NCBI RefSeq assembly: GCF_025149785.1
Contig: NZ_CP102277.1
Coordinates: 1,674,001-1,738,000, forward strand
Reading direction: 5' to 3'
DNA: 64,000 bases
From: Coprococcus comes ATCC 27758
GTDB taxonomy: Bacteria > Bacillota > Clostridia > Lachnospirales > Lachnospiraceae
This document shows, piece after piece, positions 52,326-59,877 of this stretch. The notes under the pieces are model-generated. The model worked only from the letters and a program-made list of their open reading frames with translations, ran no database searches and was not told the DNA's origin. The first letter of the stretch is position 1. Each line of letters opens with the position of its first letter. Made by a program: the position numbers and the translations under genes.

Positions 52326-52898
52326 TCAGTTAAGCATCATTTTAGTGGTTTTCTGTCATAGAAAGCCACTGTTTTTATGCCTAAAAACTTTAAAAATATT
52401 ACAAAAAACAGTTGACAAGTAAGCCAATATATGTTGCGCAAGCCTTGATTATAAACATATTTCAAGGAGGCTCATTATGGCTGATTTTTTCTTATCTAAT
52501 TTAAAATCCACACTCGACAACTGCATCACAGAACTCGATGAAATTCACTCCATGTTCTGCCGTAATCCGGAAAGTGATTTTACCAGGAACCGCAAACTTT
52601 CTTTCCGCGAGTATATTCAGTTTATGCTCCAGATGCAGAGTAAATCCGTTTCAAATGCAGTAAACATATGCAGGGCATATCTCAAACACGGCGGTGATGA
52701 AACAGAGACCATGCTTCTCATACAAAAGTATCTGACACCTGTCAGGTACAATCGAAAATATCCTATCCACCTCAGTCCAAAGAGAAATAGGGATTTCATG
52801 TATCGGGTTACATAAATCTCGTTACTATTATACTGCATTATGAGGCAGATATGCAATCTGTCTTTTTGTCATAAAAAACCTTATCTAAATGACATTGA
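52326..52898 (+). mobile_element. Internally deleted IS4-family element (copy B, MITE-like)
   Basis: About 570 bp. The left part has a hairpin (AGTGGTTTTCTGTCATAGAA and on) and an AAGGAGG site before ATG 52477; the right end matches copy A. It disrupts the cardiolipin synthase tail. Rough terminal inverted similarity: TCATTTTAGTGG on the left and TCATTTAGATAAGG (right end, complement). Non-autonomous; would depend on a full-length relative. Confidence 0.7.
52477..52815 (+). pseudogene. IS4 transposase with large in-frame internal deletion
   Basis: 112 residues. The first ~58 (MADFFLSNLKSTLDNCITEL, then NRKLSFREYIQFMLQMQSKS) are the N-terminal DNA-binding part of an IS4-family transposase; from residue ~61 the C-terminal AVNICRAYLKHGGDETETML follows directly. 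The catalytic DDE core (~270 residues) is missing. The frame is kept and the ribosome site is strong, so a short DNA-binding protein could still be made and might act as an inhibitor, but that is speculation. Confidence 0.75.
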
Positions 52899-53022
52899 AT
52901 GATTTATTTTCTATCTAAAATTTTATTAAACCGACTAAAGACTCCATAGTTTGTGTGTTTGACTTACTGTTTATATCTATCTTCTCCTAAATATTTTTCT
53001 AGTCATTGCAATATAAAATTGC

Positions 53023-53310
53023 TTATACAGTCTCTCCCTTAAGAGTCCTGGTATTCTGGATAATATACAGAGCGACCGATATGACCATCATTATAGCGCA
53101 CAAACCAATCAACAGATCTGATACCATCGGTGTAATGTGGAACCATATAATATGCACCGCTGCAGTTCCATATAATAAAAAGGTTACTATCTTTCCATGC
53201 CAGTCTGCACCATGTACTTTTCCTGTCTTTCGTATCACAAGACATCCACTGACTACCATATACAGCTCCTTACCTGCCATTATTACGATTAAAAGAAACA
53301 CATACAATAC
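53023..53310 (-). pseudogene. CDP-alcohol phosphatidyltransferase C-terminal fragment
   Basis: About 94 residues with three hydrophobic segments: LYVFLLIVIMAGKELYMVVS, GKVHGADWHGKIVTFLLYGT, LIGLCAIMMVISVALYII. This resembles the second half of PgsA-like phosphatidylglycerophosphate synthases (the GKELYM...GKxxxxxWxGK pattern). The CDP-alcohol motif DGxxAR...GxxxD of the N-terminal half is missing, so it cannot be active. It lies downstream of the chimera's terminator. Confidence 0.65.
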
Positions 53311-53397
53311 AATGGAAAACTCAATTTAACCTCAACAAGGTTTGTTTTTTCATCCATGCAAAATCTTCTTTGTACAACAGACTGTTAGATATAACAA

Positions 53398-53457
53398 AAA
53401 CGGCCTTTCAAAAACAGTTAACTTCTAAATCAACTGTTTTTTGAAAGGTCGTTTCAT
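53398..53457 (-). terminator. Terminator of the chimera / cardiolipin synthase gene
   Basis: A ~20-bp stem (ACGGCCTTTCAAAAACAGTT with AACTGTTTTTTGAAAGGTCG) and a 12-base loop, ending 8 bases beyond the stop at 53465. Strong; the minus-strand 3' side is GTTTTTGTTATATC. Confidence 0.85.
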
Positions 53458-53464
53458 CAGATTC

Positions 53465-55753
53465 TTATAGCAATCCAGCAAATAATCTCATAAATAATTG
53501 TCCCAGTCGCAAATATGCACTTCGTCCGGTTTGATATTGGTCTGTCACATCACGACATTCTCCCATCGTTCTTATCAAATCATTTTTTATTTCCACAACT
53601 GCCTGACAATCTGCCATAAAACAGCCGTTTTCAAAATGGTGATATAAACTTCGATAATCCAGATTAATTGTTCCACAGGTTGCCATACAATCATCTGCCA
53701 CACTCATTTTTGCATGACAGAAACCAGGAGTCCACTCATAAACACGAACACCATGTTTAACTAATCCATGATAAAAAGAACGAGTTATATTATAAATGAA
53801 CTTCTTATCAGGGATACCCGGTGTGATAATTCTTACATCTACCCCTCGCTTAGCAGCCAGGCATAACGCATGTGTCATTTCATCTGTTATGATTAGATAT
53901 GGAGTCATAAACCAACAGTATTTTTCAGCTTTATTTATCATACTGATATAAACTTCTTCTCCTACCTGCTCATTATCCATAGGACTGTCTGCATAAGGTT
54001 GAACAAACCCAGTTTGCTGTGCCGCATAATCATAATGGAAAAGGTATTTACTAAAATCAGAATCATTAGCATCCTTATCACTTACTGCATTCCACATCTC
54101 CAAAAATGTCACCGTAAGCGACTGAACAGCATCTCCTTCTAAACGAATACCTGTATCTTTCCACTGTCCGTACGGGTGTGTGTAATTAAAATATTCATTT
54201 GCGAGATTATATCCACCTGTAAATCCGACTTTTCCATCAATAACTGTTATTTTTCTATGATCACGGTTGTTCAAAAACAGATTTAAACCTGGCATAAACG
54301 GATTGAATACACGGCAATGAATTCCTATTCGCTCCATTTTTTTCACAAAATCTGTATTAATAAAGCCTATAGAACCCATCATCTCAAAATTCCGCTCGGT
54401 AATACGCTCCATCACCTTATCTTCATAGAGTGAGGAAAACAGCCTGTCCAGTTCTGCAAGGCGTTTGTTCAGTTTTCTTTGCTCCTTTTCCAGTGCCTTT
54501 GCCTTGCTCTGGTCTGTTTCCGTGAGCCGCTTTTCAATCGCCCTCACTGCCTTTTCATCATTGACTGCCATATCCGCAAATCGGTTGATGTCGGTGAGGA
54601 CAGCGTTGAACAAGTCCCTCGCTTCAATGCTGTGTGCGGTACACATGATATTACCGTATCTGCCATAATTATTGCAGGAATATTGTACGCAGTCGATGAT
54701 GTCGGGGCGTTTCCTCCTGTTGGCACTCATAGCCCGCATCGCATAGCCGCAGTCCGCACACTTAATAACGCCTGCAAAGATGTTCTCAAAGCCGCCCTTG
54801 TTTTCTGGTAATCTGCGGCTTGTAATAAGCTGCTGTACGGTATCAAATTCCTCCTGCGTGACTATCCCCTCATGGGTGTCTGGTATCACTTCCCATTCTT
54901 CGGGCAGCTTAGAGGGGCGTTTCTTGCTTTTCATGTTGGCGGCAATCCGCTTGTAGCCTGCAAGGTTTCCCGCATATATCGGGCTTCTTAAAATGCCCCT
55001 TACGCTGTTCTCGCTCCAAATATAACGGTTCTCCTCATTCTCCTCAAAATACCTCTCATAGCCTGTTGCCCCCTGCTCCGCCGCATAAGCGGCGGGGCGT
55101 AAGATATGCTGTTTGTTGATGTGCTTGCGGATTTTGGCGATTCCGTTGCCCGCTAACGCAAGGTCAAATATTTCCCTTACCACATGGGCAACTTTGTCAT
55201 CTATCAGCAGATGGTTGTGGTCGGCGGGGTCTTTGACGTAACCGTATGGTGCTGTCGTCCCCATGAATTTCCCCTGCTGAAACCTCGCTCGGTACGCCGA
55301 TTTTATCTTGACCGACACATCGGCGGAATACATTTCGTTTAGGATGTTGCGGAAAGGCGTGATGTCCATAGCGGATTTATTGAGCGTGTCCACGCCGTCA
55401 TTGACCGCTATATACCTCACATTATGCTCTGGGAAAAACACTTCCAGATACAGTCCGCAATCAAGATAGTTCCTCCCCAGACGAGATAAATCTTTCGTGA
55501 TAACGCAGTTTATCAGACCGCTTTCAATGTCCTTAATCATGTTCTGGAAACTTGGTCTTTGGAAATTTGTACCAGAGTAACCGTCGTCCACATACGTTTT
55601 TGCTAAGTGCCATCCCTGCTTTTTCACATAATCCGTGAGGATGGATTTCTGTGTCGCAATGCTCGCACTCTCGTTATCCGTGCCATCGTCTTTTGACAAG
55701 CGGCAGTACATGCCGACTTCATAAATCTTGTTCTCCATTCTTATTCCTGCCAT
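53465..55753 (-). CDS. In-frame chimera: large serine recombinase fused to cardiolipin synthase
   Basis: 762 residues. 1-459 are a TndX/TnpX-type serine recombinase: nucleophile S20 (MYCRLSKDDGTDNESAS), resolvase domain to ~150, recombinase domain ~165-290, zinc ribbon with C332, C335, C355, C360 and C371, then the start of the coiled coil (LFSSLYEDKVMERITERNFE). At residue 459/460 (base 54376) it switches to cardiolipin synthase: both phospholipase D motifs are intact (H499-K501-D506 in NNRDHRKITVIDG; H680-K682-D687 in CHAKMSVADD). The recombinase has lost about 70 C-terminal residues, and the synthase lacks its two N-terminal membrane segments. GC content drops at the joint. GGAGG precedes ATG 55753. 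Either half might retain activity; most likely both are impaired. Confidence 0.88.
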   Translation of the reverse strand: MAGIRMENKIYEVGMYCRLSKDDGTDNESASIATQKSILTDYVKKQGWHLAKTYVDDGYSGTNFQRPSFQNMIKDIESGLINCVITKDLSRLGRNYLDCGLYLEVFFPEHNVRYIAVNDGVDTLNKSAMDITPFRNILNEMYSADVSVKIKSAYRARFQQGKFMGTTAPYGYVKDPADHNHLLIDDKVAHVVREIFDLALAGNGIAKIRKHINKQHILRPAAYAAEQGATGYERYFEENEENRYIWSENSVRGILRSPIYAGNLAGYKRIAANMKSKKRPSKLPEEWEVIPDTHEGIVTQEEFDTVQQLITSRRLPENKGGFENIFAGVIKCADCGYAMRAMSANRRKRPDIIDCVQYSCNNYGRYGNIMCTAHSIEARDLFNAVLTDINRFADMAVNDEKAVRAIEKRLTETDQSKAKALEKEQRKLNKRLAELDRLFSSLYEDKVMERITERNFEMMGSIGFINTDFVKKMERIGIHCRVFNPFMPGLNLFLNNRDHRKITVIDGKVGFTGGYNLANEYFNYTHPYGQWKDTGIRLEGDAVQSLTVTFLEMWNAVSDKDANDSDFSKYLFHYDYAAQQTGFVQPYADSPMDNEQVGEEVYISMINKAEKYCWFMTPYLIITDEMTHALCLAAKRGVDVRIITPGIPDKKFIYNITRSFYHGLVKHGVRVYEWTPGFCHAKMSVADDCMATCGTINLDYRSLYHHFENGCFMADCQAVVEIKNDLIRTMGECRDVTDQYQTGRSAYLRLGQLFMRLFAGLL

Positions 55754-55807
55754 ACTGTAAAACCTCCATATCTGTCCTATCTGTTTTCATGTTCCATTGC
55801 GTACATT

Positions 55808-55999
55808 CTAAGCGGACAGCCCCTCATTGTCGAAGGTGTCGCCCTCGGCAATCTTCTTCCGAATATCCTCGGAAATAATCGGGATAAACGCTTCTGTGAC
55901 TGTCTGCGTGCCGACATATTCACGGCTGATTATCATCTGAACTGGTGCTTTCGGCACGATACGCTTTCTCTTTTTATCTGCTTTCTTATCCTCGCCCAT
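55808..55999 (-). CDS. Small element-borne protein of unknown function
   Basis: 63 residues: a Lys-rich N terminus (GEDKKADKKRKRIVPKAPVQ) followed by MIISREYVGTQTVTEAFIPI and an acidic tail. Not assigned to a family, but proteins of this kind commonly precede the serine recombinase in Firmicutes integrative elements. AAGGAAG eight bases before ATG 55999 favours this start over a longer frame. The recombinase starts 54 bp downstream. Confidence 0.65.
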   Translation of the reverse strand: MGEDKKADKKRKRIVPKAPVQMIISREYVGTQTVTEAFIPIISEDIRKKIAEGDTFDNEGLSA

Positions 56000-56069
56000 A
56001 CTTAAATCTTCCTTTCCAGACAGGGCAGGAGAACGTCTGGAAACGCCCCGCCCTGTCAATCAGATACCA

Positions 56070-56300
56070 TCAATCCCCGCTGTTTACTTCTTTCTGTAAT
56101 GCTTCAAGGAGTGCTGCTGCTTCATCAGCGTTCAACGTGATACCCTTTCCGCACTTCTCACGGTTCGGGGAAAAGCTGCGGATGTCATATTTCGGCTCTC
56201 TTCCGTTCCATGAGATAAGATTGATTTCTTTTGTGTAGCCGCTGTCGCCCTTAGACAATACGGCGATTTCCTTTACAATCTCATACTGGATTTCTTTCAT
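56070..56300 (-). CDS. YdbC-like PC4/p15 ssDNA-binding protein
   Basis: 76 residues matching the bacterial PC4-like YdbC family: EIVKEIAVLSKGDSGYTKEI, NLISWNGREPKYDIRSFSPN, KGITLNADEAAALLEAL. Relatives bind single-stranded DNA as a dimer through the WNGR-x-PKYDIR strand. In mobile elements it may protect DNA during transfer or replication, an inference from location between parB and the recombinase. Confidence 0.88.
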   Translation of the reverse strand: MKEIQYEIVKEIAVLSKGDSGYTKEINLISWNGREPKYDIRSFSPNREKCGKGITLNADEAAALLEALQKEVNSGD

Positions 56301-56345
56301 TCTTCATACCTCAATTTTCTGCATTTACCTCCCGAAAAGAGAAGA

Positions 56346-57200
56346 TTAGCGGCTGTCCCTGCCCCGTTTCCTCTGCAATTCACGCTCCAAAAGTTTAATG
56401 ATGGTTTCCTCCATCTGCTTCGGCGTTGTGTTCTTCGGAAAATACTTTTTCAGCTTGCTTGTGTTGATTTTCAAGGTTTCTTTCTGGTTTCCCTTTTCCT
56501 CCGTCATAATTGCAAATATCGTATCCATGTCAAGCCGCCCGCTCTGGCTTAGGCTTTTCATCCGCTGTGCCTGTGAGAGTGAGGGCGTTGCTTCTTCGCT
56601 CTCCATCGTGGCAAAGAGGTTTTCCTGCTCGTCTTTCTTCAAAAAGGACAGTTCCACCGCAGGCGTGAGGGCGATTTTCCCCTCGTCCACCATCCGCAAA
56701 ATCGGCGGTATCAGTTCCGTCAAACGGATAAATCTTTGTACGGTCATCCTGCCTACGCCGAAGCCCTGTGCCACCTTGTCGTCCGTCCGCAACTTCGTCA
56801 CAACTTGTGACGAGGTTAAGTCTGTGCGGAAACCCTGCCGCTTCATGGCTTCGGATTTCATCTTGTAGGCAAACGCCCGCTCTGATGGCAGGATATTCTC
56901 ACGCTGTAAATTACTGTCTACAAGGGTGATGATGGCTCGGTCACGGTCTAAGGGCAGGACAAACGCAGGCACGGTATTTATCCCTGCAAGTTCAGACGCA
57001 CGGACACGCCGCTGCCCTGCAATCACTTCATAGCCGTTCCCGTCCTCTTTCGGGCGTGTGATTATCGGCGTGACAATGCCAAATTCCTTGATGCTTTCCG
57101 CTAATTCTGACAGCGTTTCATCCTCTGCCACATGAAACGGATTGTCGGGAAACGGGTACAAGTCTTTGGTCTTTAACACCTTAAAATCCTGTTTCTTCAT
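56346..57200 (-). CDS. ParB/RepB/Spo0J-family partition protein
   Basis: 284 residues. ParB N domain (KTKDLYPFPDNPFHVAEDET, EVIAGQRRVRASELAGINTV with the CTP-binding GxRR box), followed by the HTH (VAQGFGVGRMTVQRFIRLTE) and a charged C-terminal region with TNPKQMEETI-like TTPKQMEETIIKLLERELQR. ParA is not next to it. It lies 8 bp after the relaxase gene, in the mobilisation operon, and likely acts in segregation or regulation of the excised form. Confidence 0.9.
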   Translation of the reverse strand: MKKQDFKVLKTKDLYPFPDNPFHVAEDETLSELAESIKEFGIVTPIITRPKEDGNGYEVIAGQRRVRASELAGINTVPAFVLPLDRDRAIITLVDSNLQRENILPSERAFAYKMKSEAMKRQGFRTDLTSSQVVTKLRTDDKVAQGFGVGRMTVQRFIRLTELIPPILRMVDEGKIALTPAVELSFLKKDEQENLFATMESEEATPSLSQAQRMKSLSQSGRLDMDTIFAIMTEEKGNQKETLKINTSKLKKYFPKNTTPKQMEETIIKLLERELQRKRGRDSR

Positions 57201-57208
57201 TCACATAT

Positions 57209-58174
57209 CTACCTTTCTTTCGCTCTGCTTTTATGGTTTTTCTGCAATTCTTCCAACACTTCGGGCGGTATCTTTGAGAGCAGCCGCCCCATCTGCTCGT
57301 TGGTTCTCTGCAACTCAAATATCTTCTGGTTCGCTTTCTGCACCTTTAGTTCCTGCTCATACTTTTCATCACGCATACGCCCCGCATAGTCTGATTCCTG
57401 CCCGATTTGCTCCTTTAGGCTATTGATATAGGCACTCTGCTTACTGATTTCCTTTGAGAATTTCTCCACGTCTGGGAGCCATGCCGCAATCAGTTCCAGA
57501 GCCTTGTCACGCTTCTTCCCTGCATTAAAGGCGTTGATGTCGGACAGTGCAGACACAATTTCCTCATACTGTTTATCAAGCCTGCCGCCCAACTTATAGA
57601 GCCATGTGGGGACATGTTTCCGCTTCGTTTCCATTGAGGACTGACCTCTTTCAAGCTGATTCCACCGTGAGGACATCCGCTCATGGTAGGCGGTCTGCCA
57701 TTCGGACAGGCTCTTTTGATTGCCTAAAATTGTTTTGGCAGACAGCTTATTGTCTGGTGTAATCGGCACAAAACAGAGGTGCATATGCGGCGTTCTCTCG
57801 TCCATGTGGACGACTGCGGAGAGGATATTTTTCTCCCCGACACGCTCTGAAATGAAATCCAGAGCCATCGTAAAATACGCTTTCTGTTCTTTGGGCGGCA
57901 GGCTGTTCATAAATTCTGGCGAAGCCGTGATAAGCGTTTCCACCATCATCACGCTATCTTTCCTCGTCCTGCACCCTGCTTCGGCTACCATGCGGTTAAT
58001 CTCTTTCTTGTAGGTGTACCTCGGCGGATTCACAAGATGGTAGTTATCTTTCGAGCGTTCCATATCTATATCTGGATTGCTTTTATAGGCTTCTTTTTTA
58101 CGCTCGTTGTGGCGTTCGCAAGCCGCAACGCCGCCCGCTTTGCGTTTCTGGAAACGCAGGATTGCATAGGGCAT
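57209..58174 (-). CDS. MobV-family relaxase (Pre/Mob type)
   Basis: 321 residues. N-terminal MPYAILRFQKRKAGGVAACE, with the HNERKKE and NPDIDMERSKDNYHLVN block of MobV enzymes, then the metal-binding H-x-DE-x2-P-H-x-H in AVVHMDERTPHMHLCFVPIT. The C-terminal ~90 residues form a coiled coil (KQSAYINSLKEQIGQESDYA and on). MobV relaxases nick at 5'-TAGTGTG/TTA in oriT, and just such a site lies upstream at 58464-58485. Shorter than pMV158 MobM (~494) but complete through the catalytic domain. Co-transcribed with parB. Confidence 0.93.
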   Translation of the reverse strand: MPYAILRFQKRKAGGVAACERHNERKKEAYKSNPDIDMERSKDNYHLVNPPRYTYKKEINRMVAEAGCRTRKDSVMMVETLITASPEFMNSLPPKEQKAYFTMALDFISERVGEKNILSAVVHMDERTPHMHLCFVPITPDNKLSAKTILGNQKSLSEWQTAYHERMSSRWNQLERGQSSMETKRKHVPTWLYKLGGRLDKQYEEIVSALSDINAFNAGKKRDKALELIAAWLPDVEKFSKEISKQSAYINSLKEQIGQESDYAGRMRDEKYEQELKVQKANQKIFELQRTNEQMGRLLSKIPPEVLEELQKNHKSRAKER

Positions 58175-58215
58175 AATTCATCATCTTCCTTTCTTCGGCG
58201 GGTAAACTGCCCTTT

Positions 58216-58260
58216 GGGTGACAGCGGTGACGGCGGTGACAGCAGTTTTGGGATACCCCC
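58216..58260 (+). repeat. Iteron-like repeat copy 1
   Basis: 45 bp: three tandem 9-mers of GGTGACRGC followed by GTTTTGGGATACCCCC, which contains a GGGATACCCC palindrome. Orientation is opposite to copies at 58618 and 58713. Confidence 0.8.
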
Positions 58261-58309
58261 TACCGACTGCCTCAACTGTCACCCTTATTCCCTGCATGAC
58301 GGTCATGTC

Positions 58310-58338
58310 GATGATGACGGTGTTTTTGGAATACCCCC
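58310..58338 (+). repeat. Degenerate iteron-like repeat copy 2
   Basis: GATGATGACGGTG followed by TTTTTGGAATACCCCC: keeps the 3' half of the 45-bp unit with eroded 9-mers. Confidence 0.55.
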
Positions 58339-58463
58339 TCGCAAGAGCCGTCACCGTCATGCTGCCATTCTTTTATCCGAAGCGTGGAGCGTAGGATAAG
58401 CAGGGCGTAAGACCTGCCATAAGGGAGTCCAGAGGGAACGTCTGGCACACGACTTTGCAGGGC

Positions 58464-58485
58464 AAAGTGTAGTGTGTTACACCCT
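58464..58485 (+). other. MobV-type origin of transfer (oriT nick region)
   Basis: AAAGTGTAGTGTGTTACACC contains the decamer TAGTGTGTTA, the MobV nick signature (nick after the last G, between 58476 and 58477), framed by GTGTA and TACAC arms. From memory, the pMV158 site has GTATA and TATAC arms, so arm substitutions here compensate each other. It is ~290 bp upstream of the MobV gene. The signature is on the plus strand, opposite to the relaxase coding strand. Confidence 0.82.
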
Positions 58486-58617
58486 GTAAACGCAGTCGGA
58501 AAAATCGGAAGGATTTTTCTGACCGCAGGGGTGGTTTTACACGCCGAAAAGGGCGGGTAAATCCTACGCCTGCACTTTGCGTTTACGGGGTGTTCTCCCG
58601 CAGGGATGACAGCGGCA

Positions 58618-58660
58618 GGGTATCCTAAAATCACTGTCACCGCCGTCACCGCTGTCACCC
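58618..58660 (-). repeat. Iteron-like repeat copy 3
   Basis: 43 bp in inverted orientation: on the minus strand three GGTGACRGY-type 9-mers followed by GATTTTAGGATACCC. It lies just after the stop of the ATPase gene. Confidence 0.8.
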
Positions 58661-58690
58661 GCAGGGCAGAGTCGCCAGCTTTACACGGCT

Positions 58691-59722
58691 TTAAGCGTCA
58701 ATGACAGTAACAGGGGGTATCCCAATATCGCTGTCACCACCGTCACCGCTGTCACCCGCCCGCTTTGCAAGCGAAATCTGCCTGCCGTGTTTTTTGCGGC
58801 TGTACTGATAAACGATATGGTTCTCATTTAAAAATGTGGTGCGGTATTCATTGAGCCATTTCGTAATCACCGTGGGTATGGTTTCCGTTTCCCTCATAGC
58901 GGCTAACAGCTCCGTTGCCGTGCCTGCCCATTCTTCCTTATCCCTCATAAAATCCACCAACCGAAAAAGGACGTCTGGTATCGTTTCTTTCGCAAGCTGC
59001 TCCTGCGTTTTTCTCTCCACAAGTTCCCAACTGCAATCACGGAAACGCAGCGTGTATTCCTGATAGGGCGTGTCCCTGCCCGTCACATACAGCTTGGCGG
59101 TGTCGGATGCCCGTTTCTCCTTTTCCAGAACAAAGGTAGCGTCCGCACTCCCCGTTAAGCCTGTCGTCCCAGACACCTTGTTGAACACATCGCTGTCATT
59201 CTGCTTTCGGATGTGGTGTACGACAATGACCGCCAATGAATGCCTGTCGGCAAAGTCTTTGATTAGTGAGATGTCCCCATAGTCGCTTGCGTAGGCATTG
59301 TCTTTTGAAGCTGTACGGACTTTCTGCAAAGTGTCAATGACAATAAGCCTGCTGTTTGGGTAATCTTTCAGATAATCTTCAAGCTGCACGATAAGACCGT
59401 CTGACAGCTTGCAGCTTGCCACGGCAAAGTGAAGCCGCCTGCTCGCTTCGTTCGTCAATCGGAACAGCCTGTCCTGTATACGGCAGAACGTGTCCTCAAG
59501 GCAGAGGTAAAGCACGTCGCCCTCCATTGTCGGCATATCCCACAAGGGAAGTCCCTGCGACACGCATAAACATAGCTTCAGCATGAGCCAGCTCTTTCCT
59601 ATCTTCTGTGAGCCGCAGAACAGCGACAAGCCTGTGGGGATAAGGCTGTCCACCACAAAGGACGGCTTCTCAAGCGGTTCATAAAGGAGCGTTTCGGCGT
59701 TGACTGTCTGTAACTTCTGCAT
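58691..59722 (-). CDS. RepA-like AAA/RecA-fold ATPase (plasmid-type replication helicase)
   Basis: 343 residues. Walker A LFCGSQKIGKSWLMLKLCLC, Walker B SRLIVIDTLQKVRTASKDNA, and VVHHIRKQNDSDVFNKVSGT identify a KaiC/DnaB-like RepA helicase as found in mobilizable plasmids and elements. The C-terminal domain (~245-325) looks like a DNA-binding winged helix (TATELLAAMRETETIPTVIT). The last ~20 residues, GDSGDGGDSDIGIPPV, are simply the translated iteron-like repeat at 58713-58757. Probably supports replication of the excised circle; the oriT and repeats lie right downstream. AGGAGG precedes ATG 59722. Confidence 0.85.
   Translation of the reverse strand: MQKLQTVNAETLLYEPLEKPSFVVDSLIPTGLSLFCGSQKIGKSWLMLKLCLCVSQGLPLWDMPTMEGDVLYLCLEDTFCRIQDRLFRLTNEASRRLHFAVASCKLSDGLIVQLEDYLKDYPNSRLIVIDTLQKVRTASKDNAYASDYGDISLIKDFADRHSLAVIVVHHIRKQNDSDVFNKVSGTTGLTGSADATFVLEKEKRASDTAKLYVTGRDTPYQEYTLRFRDCSWELVERKTQEQLAKETIPDVLFRLVDFMRDKEEWAGTATELLAAMRETETIPTVITKWLNEYRTTFLNENHIVYQYSRKKHGRQISLAKRAGDSGDGGDSDIGIPPVTVIDA
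58713..58757 (-). repeat. Iteron-like repeat copy 4 (inside the ATPase gene end)
   Basis: 45 bp in the same orientation as copy 3: three 9-mers GGTGACRGY and CGATATTGGGATACCCCC. It overlaps the last codons of the ATPase gene. Confidence 0.8.
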
Positions 59723-59765
59723 GGCTTTCCTCCTTTCGGGCGGTGTTTTTGTTTTCGTTGCACAT
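59679..59765 (-). CDS. Possible 28-residue leader peptide overlapping the ATPase start
   Basis: MCNENKNTARKEESHAEVTD followed by SQRRNAPL. AAGGAGG lies nine bases before its ATG (59765), and the frame runs through the ATPase ribosome site and 44 bases into its coding sequence. The arrangement could couple translation of the two. Support is limited to the ribosome site. Confidence 0.3.
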   Translation of the reverse strand: MCNENKNTARKEESHAEVTDSQRRNAPL

Positions 59766-59877
59766 AGGCGTTGACCTCCTTAAAAATAGATTTACTCCCA
59801 CGAAGAAAAAGTGAGAGTATGTAATGCCGCCAATCCCACACAAATAAAAAACAGATTTCTTTTTCGGGCGGTGTCGG

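Noticed and set aside
58181-58360. A 59-residue minus-strand frame just upstream of the relaxase (reads TAVTAVTAVT repeats)
   Set aside because: It is a translation of the iteron-like repeats, has no ribosome binding site and overlaps the relaxase ribosome site.
58272-58658. A 128-residue frame across the oriT region
   Set aside because: It runs through the oriT and repeats, has a skewed composition and no start signal; treated as non-coding.
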